Positions 43,798-54,934 are shown, counted from the first letter of the stretch. The stretch: DNA of 64,000 nt from Tillandsia leiboldiana (GCA_029204045.2 CM055065.1:9306521-9370520), one strand, 5' to 3'. Numbers and translations are program-made. The notes: a model not told the origin generated them from the sequence alone.

Positions 43798-45083
43798 ATG
43801 GTTGAAGGTGGAAACATCAACTGACCTCCATTCTTCGATGGAACAAACTATGCCTACTAGAAAGTACGGATGAAACTTTTCTTATTTCCATCGATGAACG
43901 GGTGTGGCAATCAATCGAGTTAGGATGGTCAAATCCAACTGAAATTATTGCTGATGTTCGCACCATCAAACCTAGGTCGAAATGGACCAAGGAAGAGATT
44001 GACTCATCTTCTTACAATGGCAAAGGAATTAACGCCTTATTTAATGCTTTGTCACAAACTGAATTCTCTCGCGTCTCGGCATGTGAGACTGCGAATGAAA
44101 TCTGGGATGTTCTACAAGTTACACATGAGGGAACAAACCTTGTGAAGATTCAAAAGCTGCAAATGCTTACGAGCAAATTCGACTCTATTTTCATGGCAGA
44201 AAATGAATCGTTCACAAATTACTATACACGATTGCAAGACATCGTGAATACATGTGCTAACTTGGGAGAGAAAATTCCAGAATCTAAAGTTGTAAGAAAG
44301 ATTTTAATGACTCTTCCTGAAAGATTTCGTTCCAAGGTTACGGCCATTGAAACAGTTAAACACCCGGACGAAATCCGTGTAGAAGAATTAGTTGGTGCAC
44401 TTCAAACATATGAAATAACATTTCCTACTAACTATTCTTCTGGAAAAGCATCCTTTTCTAAGTCTTCAGGTTTTGCATTGAAATCAACAAAAGAAGAAGA
44501 CGCCGATTCATCCTCCTCAGACGATGACGAGAACCTATCTATGGAGGATTTCGAGAAGCAACTTGCTCTCTTGACAAGGAAATTTCGCCGAAACTTTTGA
44601 AGGGGTAATTCTGGCAAAACTTCATCCTTCGTAAAGTCGAAGAAAGGCAAAGGGAATTCAAGTTTTAAGTCAAGGAAGCAAGAGAGTTTTTCAAAGGATA
44701 AGAAAAATTCGGAGGGACAAGTCCAATGCTTCAAGTGCCGAGGCTACGGTCACATCTCTACGGAGTGTCCCAATAAAAATCCGTCAAAGAAGAAGGCAAT
44801 GCAAGCCGTCACTTGGGATGACACCTCAACGTCAAATGATTCATCTTCCAGTGATGAAGAAAATAACGCAACGGCATTCCACGCGTCCACAACTTCACCT
44901 TTCGTGTGCTTAGTGGCAAGTACATCCGATTCACTGTCCAACTCCTCCCAAGTTGAAAAGAATGCAACGGACAATGAATCGAGTAATTCCGAAGGTGAAG
45001 ACTTTGCTTTTGCCTACCATAAACTTTTAAAGGATTCAAAGAAACTGACAAAGCAAAACAAGGGTTTGAGAGGGAGATTGTAG
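43798..45083 (+). pseudogene. gag: copia F gag
   Basis: ATG 43798. Stops TGA 43822-43824 and TAG 43858-43860, then a one-base shift near 43870-43890, after which the frame is open to TGA 44598-44600 and on to TAG 45081-45083. Content: N-terminus with FFDGTNYAY, a UBN2-like middle (VWQSIELGW, FTNYYTRLQDIVNTCANLGE, VEELVGALQTYEI), an acidic/serine stretch, and the knuckle C-F-K-C-x4-H-x4-C near 44729. It is parallel to I's gag, with different lesions. Two more shifts near 45160 and 45230 separate it from the gag tail at 45268. Confidence 0.88.
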
Positions 45084-45267
45084 GATCTCGAAGAAGAAGC
45101 AAAAAGGGCAACTTCTCTCTCAAACGCTCTTGAAGTGGAAAGGGATAACTTGATCAAAGTAATGTTTCCCTTCAAGAGAAAAATGAGCATTTCGAGAAGG
45201 AACACGTAAAATTAGTGGATAAAGCAAGTTACTTCTTGAAGCTCTACTCGAGGCTCGACAGGAAAAA

Positions 45268-45879
45268 ATGGAAATGACGAAGACCATTTTCCAACTTAAG
45301 GATGATTTAAAGAGATTTTCTTCTGGAAGGAGCAAGTTGGATAAGATGCTTGGTCTTGGTCAAACGAACCGTTTCGGCCTTGGATACAGTCGAACTGGTG
45401 ACAGTCCTAGTTCGAGTGGAACAGTTTTTGTGCCCCAGTCGGTATCTCCTCATCCGACAACGGAAATCACTGCATACAACGACAACAAGCCTACCTCACC
45501 TGTTGCATGGCATAGTAAAAAGCAAAACTGCATAGCACTCTCGACTGCCGAAGCGGAATATATCTCAGCGGGTAGTTGTTCAACTCAACTCATTTGGATG
45601 AAAAGCGTGTTGAGCGACTTCCGAATTTCAGGAACTTCGGTAACTATTTTATGTGACAACACTAGTGCTATAAATATTTCCAAAAACCCTATGTTGCACT
45701 CAAGAACTAAACACATTGAACTTAGATATCATTTTCTAAGGGAGCTAGTTGAATCAAATATTCTTCAAATTTCCTATGTTTCAACTGAGGATCAATTAGC
45801 TGACATTTTAACAAAACCGTTGGATCAAAAACGGTTTATTCATTTGCGTAAAGCAATAGGAATGCTTTCTTTGAAATAA
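45268..45879 (+). CDS. gag tail fused to RNase H (internal deletion of pol), copia F
   Basis: Open frame of 203 codons. The first 60 or so residues are the SIRE-type gag tail (KLDKMLGLGQTNRFGLGYS). From about 45480 the sequence is the C-terminal part of copia RNase H: VAWHSKKQNCIALSTAEAEYI, the LCDNTSAI block, SRTKHIELRYHFLRE and DQLADILTKPL, ending at TAA 45877-45879. Protease, integrase, RT and the N-terminal RNase H strands with its first acidic residues are missing, so it cannot be an active RNase H. The in-frame join is one deletion of several kb. The gag part upstream is broken, so the fusion is not expressed as a full gag. The start at 45268 is only the first methionine after the last frameshift. 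Confidence 0.85.
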   Translation: MEMTKTIFQLKDDLKRFSSGRSKLDKMLGLGQTNRFGLGYSRTGDSPSSSGTVFVPQSVSPHPTTEITAYNDNKPTSPVAWHSKKQNCIALSTAEAEYISAGSCSTQLIWMKSVLSDFRISGTSVTILCDNTSAINISKNPMLHSRTKHIELRYHFLRELVESNILQISYVSTEDQLADILTKPLDQKRFIHLRKAIGMLSLK

Positions 45880-46248
45880 CTCTTTTTGAAACATTGCTAA
45901 GGTTAGGTTTTGTTTTTGTGTTTGTGTTCTTTATCTATGCTTGAACATAGAACATTAATTGAGTATTAGTATAATTGACTTTACTTGCATCCTTTCGTAT
46001 TTTTGAGAAATTTATTATGGTTTGGATATCATGATAATTCATTTGATGCAATGATCATTTATATTAATTAGTCCATTTTTAATTGATCAAAGTCAATTTC
46101 TCTCTCAATGATCTCTTGGTATAGTTTTTATCATATTTGAAAATTGAGTTAAGTATGAACTCGAGATCAATTTTTGGTTGAATACCTTATATCTTAAATA
46201 ATTGATAGCCAATTGAGGGGGAGTTTATTAAAATATTTATGCTCAAAA

Positions 46249-46480
46249 GATGTGGAAAGAGTTACATCCCAATGAGGAGTGTGAAAACTACCACCACATG
46301 GAGGAAAGAGCTACCACCTCGGTCGTCCGAGTACTGTGTGCAGCTACCACATGTATACCAAGCATGGTTTTTCGAGTTAATTAGATAAAATGCTTTTTGG
46401 AATACTTGACTCTGTCAAATTCCAAGGTTGGTATAAGGTGGGGATTTTATTGAATGATGCTCAAAGAGCCAGTCCTTACA
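46249..46480 (+). other. conserved non-coding block shared with copia I
   Basis: Partner of 4205-4440. The small hairpin is CTCGG-TCGT-CCGAG here; in I the fourth pair from the loop is C-G instead of T-A. GATGCTCAAAGAGCC also folds (GCTC-AAA-GAGC). Confidence 0.7.
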
Positions 46481-46796
46481 ATAAATTAACTAGATATATT
46501 ATCTAACATATTTGGGATTTCAAACATCTATCGATCTTGGTACTTCATCTTCTTTACCATATTGATGATTTGATAAACGCATTACTCATAAGATTATGAT
46601 AGATGTCATTGAACTTGTTCAACTTTAAAGGTTTTAATTTTTATAAATTTTCATTTTATTACTTGGATATTATTGATGGATTTAGCATAATCTATTTCTT
46701 TTGATGTGAAATGATGACTTTTGCTTAAAGTTGATACACAAAAGTGCTTACAATCTTTTTCTGGATTTTCTGGAATTTTTCTGAAGAAAAAGTTTG

Positions 46797-46912
46797 GAGC
46801 CGATCCGGACTGAGTTTTTCTGTTCCGAATCCCGAACGCAGGAATTCTCTGCGGGTAGCCGATCCAGACTGGATTCATAAGGCAGTCCGGACCGCGGCTA
46901 GGGTTTTATAAG
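46797..46912 (+). promoter_or_regulatory. promoter-like module ahead of envelope-like ORF
   Basis: Two exact TCCGGA sites (near 46805 and 46885), two decayed ones (TTCCGAATCCCGAACG and GATCCAGACTGG) and TATAAG at 46907-46912. This repeats the U3 arrangement of the LTRs, about 525 bp upstream of ATG 47437. Confidence 0.5.
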
Positions 46913-47030
46913 AAAACAAAAGTGATTTGATTTCTTTTTACAACAATCTTTTGTTTCCAAGTCTCCAGAGCTTCTCTCTCTAGAAATCAACCAATTTGGA
47001 GCCTTTCCAACTCGAGTTCTTCGGATCAAA

Positions 47031-47413
47031 GTAAGTTTTTATGATCAAAACTTCAGTTTTTCACAGACTTTCTATCTTTTCTCAAAAACGTGAATGAAAT
47101 CTTGTAACTTTTTCGTTTGAGATTGGTTTTTGGTCAAATTTCTTTTGAAATAAGAACTCTGAGTAGATTAGTTTTGATTATATGCTAGGTATTCTCTTGA
47201 TTAACGGATTTTTGGGCTTCGATTTCTGAAAATTCGGTTTTATGGCATATAATGAGAATCTTTGAGAATCATGGAATTGATCTATTTTAAAAATTCTTTT
47301 TGCAAAACTAATTTGATTCCTAGTCTCTCTACATGATAATGATTGTTTAGGTATAATTTTTCAAATTTTTGAAAATAAACAACTTTTTCGTGTTCTTGAG
47401 TTCGTGCTCGCAG
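47031..47413 (+). other. possible 5'-UTR intron of envelope-like gene
   Basis: GTAAGT at 47031-47036 is a strong plant donor. TTCTTGAGTTCGTGCTCGCAG ending at 47413 is a fair acceptor, 24 bp before the ATG. Inferred from signals only. Confidence 0.35.
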
Positions 47414-47436
47414 GTTTCTCACGTGTAATAGCAACA

Positions 47437-48862
47437 ATGGTGTTCACTTGGATAATTGTTCTTCTGGCTGCTATGGTTCACACTAGAGCAACGAACAAAT
47501 TGAAGAGAGCGAAGAAAACTCTACGAAAATGTGAGTTTGTCCTCGTTAACGACTCCGAGACGGAATCTGAGAAGGAAGATGTGAATTGGGATGAATTACT
47601 AGACGACGACACAACGCCTGTTAAGTCAAAAGGGGAAAACCCCTGCTGAAACCTCGAAGGAGAAGACTCCGCCTACCTCCGCTGAAAAAGGGAAAGCCCC
47701 GATGGAAGCAAGTCCTGCTAAAACAAAGAGAAAGAGCGTTGCCAGAAAGAGAGGGAGTGCTCGAGGTATATCTATCGAAGAGCCACTCGCAAGCCAGCCT
47801 CCTCCACAAGACTTTGTGAGTTCTGAGAGAATCAAGGACTTCGAGAACAGAGAATGCATTAGGGAAAGACATGTAAATGTCAAAGCTCTCAAGGAGCGCT
47901 CTGCACTTTTTGGGACTCTCTTTGATCAAATGGGACTTGCACCCATTTGCAATTTCCCGGACAATCTTGGATATTGTCTTCATCTCGTAAGGATGTTTTA
48001 TCAGAATTCATCAAAGCTGGTTGATCTTGAGGAAGGACCACGAGAATTTCAAACATCAGTCAGAAATACTAAGATCAAGATTACGCCTCAATTAATTGTC
48101 GAGGTGTTAGGAATGAAGGCCCAGGTTGAAGGGGCTCATTACCTGAAGGGTCATAACTTTAATAATACAACCTGGAGAGTGGTTGTTAACGGGATTTGTC
48201 TCCCCGATACTCAGTCGACGGGAAATTCTATCTTTTCTAAAGAACTTCGACCTGAGTACAGATTTCTGAACTTCATTGTTTGCTACAACATCATACCAAA
48301 TATGCAAACAAAAGTTCTAAGATGGGACAGAATGTTATTCCTCTATCTTCTTGGAAACCCGGCAGCAGCTATGGGTTCTAACTTCAACATTCCTTTCCTC
48401 ATCTGGTCAAGGATGGCGCGGTATGTGGAACATGCCCATCCCACAGAGCGACTTCCCTTCCCAATTATCATTATGCGAATTTTGAAGAAATTCAAAGTAG
48501 ATATTTCATCGTCCGCATATATGCATAGTTTGGGAACTATGAATGATACAACTATAGTGAAGTCCCTCTCACAACGACAAGATGACCCTCCAACACCTCC
48601 TCGCAGAGAGCGACAATCAACATCAACAGCAGCACCATCAGCACCACCTGCACCAGCTTCAACTTCAGAGGATAATGCCTCCGTTACCTCTATTTATAGG
48701 GAGCAACAACGACTTTCCTCAGAACAGGAACGAATGTCGAATGAGTTCATTGCAATGAAGGAAGACATACGAGAAGTAAAGAACGAACAGGTTTCTATGA
48801 ACAAGATTTTGAAAAACATTTTTCAAAAACTCGGCTGTACCAGTTCTGAAGATTCTGAGTAA
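47437..48862 (+). pseudogene. copia F envelope-like ORF (one frameshift)
   Basis: From ATG 47437 the N-terminus is hydrophobic (FTWIIVLLAAMV), like a signal or anchor. An acidic stretch with SETESEKEDVNWDELLDDD follows. A run of four G at 47632-47635 shifts the frame; in the next frame it continues open to TAA 48860-48862. That part has a basic stretch (KTKRKSVARKRGSARG), a domain resembling the Pfam-type putative plant transposon protein (LVEVLGMKAQ-like region, LFLYLLGNPAAAMGSNFNIPFLIW, YMHSLGT), a P/T/S-rich linker and a C-terminal coiled coil (REQQRLSSEQERMSNEF). G carries the same ORF. Such third ORFs mark SIRE-type elements; an envelope role is only suggested by position. With the single shift corrected the frame spans about 475 codons, so inactivation may be recent or a base-call issue. 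Confidence 0.82.
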
Positions 48863-48990
48863 TCTTTATTTTGTTGTTCTAATCTTCTTTTTAATCTTTT
48901 GTTTTGCAGGTTTTTAGTTTTAGTTCTTACATTTTCTTTTTGAATTTTTAACTCTCCCTTCTTTTTGTAATTTTGTCTTGATTTAGTGAC

Positions 48991-49007
48991 AAAAAGGGGG
49001 AGAGAGA
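48991..49007 (+). other. internal polypurine tract of copia F
   Basis: AAAAAGGGGGAGAGAGA, about 530 bp before the 3' LTR. It is identical in core and position to G (38122-38136). Confidence 0.6.
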
Positions 49008-49536
49008 ACAATGAACAATGGTTACAATAGTTTGTGAGAACTGTGAACTAGAACTTTGAACTTTGGAGGTAAGTACAACTCAACTTTGGTTTTGTATTGT
49101 GTTTGAATGCATGCCTCGACTAACTATTCGACTAACTATTTGGGCATGTAATATAACTAACAAGTTGTTGTTGACTAACAATCTTATGACATTTGGATTT
49201 TTAATGCTTAGAAGATATGTCTATCTCTGATTGGTATTTTAATACATATCTGATTTCATAAATGTCATGGTGAGTATAAACTCTATCTCTCTGTTTGGTT
49301 TTTGAATGCTAAAAATTCTTGAGGTATCTAACGATTTCTTTTGTCAAGAATTATCTCTTTTTGCAGAGAGTACAGATGTCTAAGTCTAGAGTCTGTTTTA
49401 GGAGTTTATCTCATGTATTCAATTTATTTGGATCTCAAATGTAAATTTTTGTTGTATGGTGATAGCAACAAAAATATCTTTTTGAATTTTCTTGAGTGGA
49501 TCTCTGTTTTGTCACGAAACCGCCAAAGGGGGAGAT

Positions 49537-50903
49537 TGTTAAGGAATTTGTCTTGGCGTATTTCGTGAAATGGTTAAGTCTTGAAGATTGAAGATGAAGA
49601 TGGTTGGAACATTTACCTCAATCTCAAGAAAGAAGAATTCAAAAGGATCAGGTACGTTTCACTAAATATGTTTGGTGATCCGAATACTTCTTACAGTGTA
49701 GAAACACTTGGATGGATTCTTAATCGCATAAAAATCAAAAACTGGACATGTTATATGTTCAGGATCCGGATCAGGGTACTACAGTCCGGACCCCGAACAT
49801 AGGGTAGTTCATGCGCAATTCCAGTCCGGAACACATTTTGTTTAGTCCGGACCCCGAACGTGGAATTTACAGAAACTGCATGAACAGTCCGGATCGTGGT
49901 TCTTCAGTCCGGACCCCGAACGTGGAATTTGCAGAAACTGCATGAACATTCCGGACCGTGGGATTTCAGTCCGTACCCCGAACGTGGTTTTTCTGGAAAA
50001 ATTCTGTTTAATGACGACAGTCCGGATCGCATTATTTTAGTCCGGACTGTCGACCCGAAAACTTCCAGATAAGGTTGGTTTTTTATTCTTATCCACTTCC
50101 AATGGTTTCTAACCTATAAGTAAACCCTAATTCTATCTTTTAGGGTAATCCACAATAAGTTTTTTTATCTCCGTAAATGAGCGAGGAAAATAAACGGATG
50201 AAAAACTTATTGATCCACATATAGAGAAGAAAGGAAATAACTAGATTTAATTCTATGTTTCTTCATCTATATTGATTAATTTGATTCTAGGTTATCTTAC
50301 TCAGATTTTGAGTAGAATCAAATTAATGAATACTTAGATGGTATTTCCGATCTATCTTTGATCTAAGTATTCGGCGGATCATCACCACCAACAAAACAAC
50401 GATTTTCCCCAAAATCGGTGCGTGGATTCGCGTGGCCTTGTGGATTCAAGGTTCTACCGCTCTCGTGGATTCGGAGCGAGGTACGTTCGTGGATTCGAGA
50501 CGTACTACTTGGTGGAGACCGTGGATTCGGTCAGACGTCGTGGACTCGACGTTGGACGCCGTGAATTCGGCGTTGGACGCAAATCGTGGATTCGAGGCGC
50601 GTTGCGGAGCGAGCGGAGAAGATCAACTCGGAGAGTATGGAAAAAGGTTGAGTCGTCTGTGAGTGCGTTATATCACCTTTGTACATGTTATAATCTTAGT
50701 TGATTTCACCGTGTTATCGGTCCCGTGGTTTTTTACTCCTGGTTTTGGAGTTTTCCACGTAAAAATCTTGCGTATTATTTTTCATTTCCGCATTGGGTTT
50801 TATTACGCAAAGATTTTTGAGTGTTTATTGTTTACACCTATTCACCCCCCCTCTAGGTGTTTTTTTTTCCCCTATTTAGATCCATATTAGATATAACCCA
50901 ACA
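49537..50903 (+). repeat. 3' LTR of copia F
   Basis: Follows AAAGGGGGAGAT (49525-49536). 1367 bp; differs from the 5' LTR by one missing stem-loop unit and scattered transitions, many at CpG. Confidence 0.95.
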
Positions 50904-51533
50904 CTTAGGTCTACGGACTAAGTGATGGTATTAATGGAATGGATATTTCGGTGTTCGATTGGTTGTCCTATTTACTCTTTGTACCTCATTACCGAATATC
51001 ATGATTATGTTATTAAGTATTTCCTTTCCTATATTTTGGTCACTGACTTCCACCATGTGACAGAATTCGGCAGGGACGGAGGAGAGGCATCGGCTCACGA
51101 GTGACATCGCTTTTCGTTATTTTGGTGACCCCTTTTTACTCCTCTTTTGTTTGTACACTATGTGGATATGGTTAGCATGACACTTGAACAACGCGTGTGT
51201 GGATGATGTAATATGAACACTGGAACATGGATGCCATGATGATGCGGGATAATAAACTTTAGTCTTTCACTCTTATCTTGTGATGGTGGGATGTGCATGC
51301 GGAGGTTTTGAAAAGATAAAATGATTGCGAAAACAGATTTCCAAAACAGAGTGTCGGGTGGACACTATTTTTAAAACCTTGTGGCTTTATCCTTTCAAAT
51401 TAGTGTATGGCAAGTGGGCGATTATCCTTTGAACGATGTATAAGTTTATATGGTCCCTTGTGTGAGAATGTGTATACTAAACTTGTGGTGATTGGTGATT
51501 GTATGTTGGGCGACGCCGTACATATACAGGGAG
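50904..51533 (+). repeat. gypsy H 5' LTR, segment 2
   Basis: Between copia F (duplication CTTAG 50904-50908) and gypsy C (duplication GGGAG 51529-51533). No gene. It includes a stretch like E's array 1 (GGTGTCC-type near 51353). Confidence 0.75.
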
Positions 51534-52195
51534 TGTGAGGTCCTGGAATCCCCCGCGTAGGGTTGCTGGTTGTTGGGCAGCTTTCGGTCGCCGTTGGGGG
51601 TGTTGGTGCGCGTGTTGGGGGCCCAGAAATGGATTTGTGATGCAATTTGGGATTTGCTTGCATCACTGGAGGCCTGCGTGGGTTGCGCGCAATTTGGACA
51701 CAAGTGGTGGACTTCGGGCTTAAATTGAGACCCCGTGGGAAGTTGGAGGACCCGTCGGGTGTTTAGAAGTGTTTTCGCGCGATTCAGATGTCAAAATTAG
51801 ACTCCGGGTGAAGTCCGGATAAAAGTTTACCTCTCCGGTCGCCTTCGGGAATTTTTAGAGTTGGAATTGGGCAAATCGGACTTTAAAAATGGACCCGGCG
51901 CGAAAATCGGATCGAGTGGGCATTCGGCAAATTTTCGGGTGAGAATTTGGAGAAGCGGACATCATTTCTGGACTCAGCGCGCGAAATCGCTAAGGATGGA
52001 CTATTTATTTGTTGGATTTGGAGTCCGGTAGGCGTGCGCGCTTTTCGAGGCAAAGCGGCACGCGGATCGAGACGCGCGTGGCGCGGATCCCGAGGAGGCT
52101 GCGGCGCGTCAGGCGAGGCGCGGCTGACGCGACAGGGCGCGCCTCTGCGCGCGTCGGGGCAGGCGCACCATGCGCGGGCCACGTGGGGGCCGCCA

Positions 52196-52214
52196 CGTGG
52201 CGGACCCCAGTTGG
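52196..52214 (-). promoter_or_regulatory. near-match ER-stress element in C LTR (CCAAC-N9-CCACG)
   Basis: Minus strand CCAAC (52214-52210), nine bases, CCACG (52200-52196). The same in the 3' LTR at 59235-59253. Confidence 0.5.
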
Positions 52215-52719
52215 CGCCTGCGCGGGCGCTGGGGCGCCCGCCCGTGTCACGGGCGCGTGTCCCGCGCCTGTGGGCGGCCAGGTGTCACGCGCCCGTGTGG
52301 CGCGTGAGCTGCGCGGCCGCGTGGCGCGCAGGGACGCGGCCACGTGGCCGCCCTTCCTCTTGCGTGGGCCGGGTGCACCCGGGTGGGTGTGGTGCACCGG
52401 CCGGTGCACGGTGCACCGTGCACCGTGGACCGCCCCCTCCCCTTTTCCTCTTTTTCTTCTTCTTCTTCCTCCCCGTAAGCCACTTCTTCTCCTTCTTCGG
52501 TTCCTTCTTCACCCGAGAGCGAGAGAGAGTGAGGAGGGAGGTTGTGGGATGTGCGGCGGCGCGCCGTGGACCTCGTGGAGCGCGCGAGTTTTTTCGTGGG
52601 GAGCGTTTCGGCGACGACGGCGCAGTCGGGTAGGTCCCGTGTGTTGGTTTTACTGTATTTTTGTACAGTTTTCGGGGCGACCTTTTGGACTGTAATTAAC
52701 CCTCTTGCTCTTTTCTGTG

Positions 52720-53060
52720 TTGGGCACCGTGCATCGTTTTGCGTGCGGACTCCGTTTTGCGTGCGGACTCCGGCACCGTGCACCGTTTTGCGTGCGGACT
52801 CCGTTTTGCGTGCGGACTCCGGCACCATGCACCGTTTTGCGTGCGGACTCCGTTTTGCGTGCGGACTCCGGCACCGTGCACCGTTTTGCGTGCGGACTCC
52901 ATTTTGCGTGCAGATCCTGGCACCGTGCACCGTTTTGCATGCGGACTCCGGCACCGTGCACCGTTCTGCGTGCAGACTCCGTTTTGCGTGCGGATCCTGG
53001 CACCGTGCACCGTTTTGCGTGCGGACTCCAGCAGCGGACATCGTTTTGCGTGCGGATCGC
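52720..53060 (+). repeat. 49-bp tandem array in C 5' LTR
   Basis: GGCACCGTGCACCGTTTTGC plus one or two GTGCGGACTCC subunits; units start near 52772, 52821 and 52870. The 3' LTR copy is 59715-60060 with a different subunit order. Confidence 0.9.
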
Positions 53061-54923
53061 GTGGAGGCCAATTGCAAGTGTCTACGAGCAATTGGTGGCA
53101 AATCGAGGTGGGTGGCCTTATCTCCAAGTTTTATGGAATGTACATTAATTCTATTGATGTAGGACTATGCATGATAGTTTATTTCCTTGTGTAGCATGCT
53201 AGATTGTTGGAATGGCTATCCCTTTATTATCTGTTAAAGTAGTTATCTTGGAACTTGACCTAGCACCCCCGTCATATGTTGTATGTGTAACCAGACTAGT
53301 AGAAAACCCTCACTTGGGCTAGGGTTATTTATGCTTAGACATCCACACTGTTCCTTCATCCCTGGACATAGTGTTTTCTCGCCCGGGTAGTGGGCCGAGA
53401 GGTCGGGACTTGCTTTTAGTGTGGGATGCTTTTACACTCTTGCCTGGGAGCAGAGTGGAGTCTGGTAGTTGTACTGGGTTGCTTATCTGTGCCCGGGAGC
53501 CGTTTGGGTAAACGGTAGTCCCGGGAGGTCTTGTTTCCCTGTTGTGCCGTCGTGGAGGGAGCCGTTGCGCAGACGGCAGTCCCGGGCCGTCGAGTATCTT
53601 CCGGTCCGTCTTGTTGGGAACCGTTGGGGTTGACGGTGGTCCCAGGTCGTTGAGTGTTGTCCGACCTGTTTTGTTACCCTGAGTTGTGGGTCGTCCCTGG
53701 CTGTGGAGTATCTCCAGCTAGTGAGCCTTGTGCTGCGAGCCGTTGGTGTGGCTAGTGTCTCGTCTTTCGAGTTAGCCGAGCAGCCGAGTCGTCGAGAGTG
53801 CTCCGACTGTTGTGCGAGGTATTTGGGGATCTTGAGCCCTACCGTTCTGAGAGTGAGCGTGGATTTTGACTAGCCTGCATATGCCAATGTTTGATACTCT
53901 ATGCCGCGCCGTTCTACTCAGTTGGAGTCGCGTCCTGAGATGCCGCTGTGGATACGATGGTTGGCCTGTTGAGGCAGTTTTCCGCAGTTGAGGCAACGAT
54001 GGGCCTGTTGAGGCAGTTTTGCGCGAGGGATGAGTTAGTAGGACAGGACGCCCCACGTAAATCCCGTCCTCATGGGGATGTGTGGTAGTGGGCAGGAGCG
54101 TTCCTAGTCGACGGGCGCAGGCTTGACTGGACCTTTGAGGTAGTCAGTTCGTTTGGGTCGATTGAGCACCTTGGGTGCGAGTGGTCTCATTTACTTTCAT
54201 CTGCTCCACTTTTTGGAGTATCTAGATAGAGGCATGGTAGCTGTAGAGTAGCTCCAGTTTTTCTTGTTTCAGTTTGCATTGCGTTGTTATCTTTGGCCTC
54301 TAGTAGACTTGGTGGGCAGACCGTTGGGCTTGTTGACGGCACCCACTGAGAACTACTGTGGGAAGTAGTTCTCACACCCGTCGTGGTGTCTTTTTCCCCA
54401 GGAACTTCTCCTCCTGTTCCTGTTGCTCCAGTTGCTGATCCTTCTGACCGAGGCGAGGGAGTCGCGAGCTAGTTCCCTACCCGTCATTGGAGTGTAGCGG
54501 TACCCCTTCAGAGGAGAGCTTCAGTAGATTAGTTTTCTTCTTTTTCCTCTGTTGAGAGACCTTTGTTGTGTGGTATAGAGTTGTACTTTATTTTACAGTT
54601 TGAGAGACTGTTGTAGTGAGGATATTCTTGTATCGAGAGTCTGTACACTGTTGTATTCATTGGAGATACCTCCCTTTTGAGTTTTTGTATCAGAGGACTT
54701 TGTATATGATAGTATTTGGGGAGATGGATATTGTATTATTTTCAGTTGTACAGTGTTTGGACTTCAGTTTTAGTTGTTTACTTTCAGCTCTGATATCTGT
54801 ATCTCTGTAGTTGATTCTTTCTGCAGGTTAGACGCTTCGTCTGTACGGCAGTTTCCGTACAGATGGCGGATCTGTTAGTGAGCCCGGGTCGCAGTTTCGA
54901 CCCCGGGGCGTGACAGATTAGAG

Positions 54924-54934
54924 TGGTATCAGAG
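54924..54934 (+). other. primer-binding site of gypsy C
   Basis: TGGTATCAGAG, 8 bases after the LTR. Confidence 0.92.

Larger units (their letters stand above)
45880..47030 (+). other. non-coding region between pol remnant and envelope-like ORF of copia F
   Basis: No ORF with recognisable domains. It contains the block shared with I (46249-46480) and the promoter-like module (46797-46912). The remainder is AT-rich. Confidence 0.7.
42378..50903 (+). mobile_element. Ty1/copia element F (SIRE-like) with envelope-like ORF and deleted pol
   Basis: 8.53 kb, TGTTAAGG...CCCAACA, duplication CTTAG at 42373-42377 and 50904-50908, inserted in H's LTR. The order is LTR, primer site, gag (broken), gag tail fused to RNase H, non-coding with promoter-like module, envelope-like ORF, internal and terminal polypurine tracts, LTR. 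The LTRs are very similar. Protease, integrase and RT are missing. Confidence 0.93.
51534..54915 (+). repeat. 5' LTR of gypsy C
   Basis: 3382 bp. GC-rich U3 with G-boxes (52180-52365), an 18-bp perfect palindrome at 52392-52409, a CT-rich stretch 52437-52510, a 49-bp tandem array (52720-53060), many G-rich repeats with GTCCCGGG (53500-53650) and the U5 hairpins at 54830-54862. ORFs on both strands around 52000-53150 are compositional or repeat-derived. Confidence 0.93.

Noticed and set aside
52650..53194. ORFs with repeated FACGLR / VLRADS or HAKR motifs
   Set aside because: Translation of the 49-bp LTR array in several frames.
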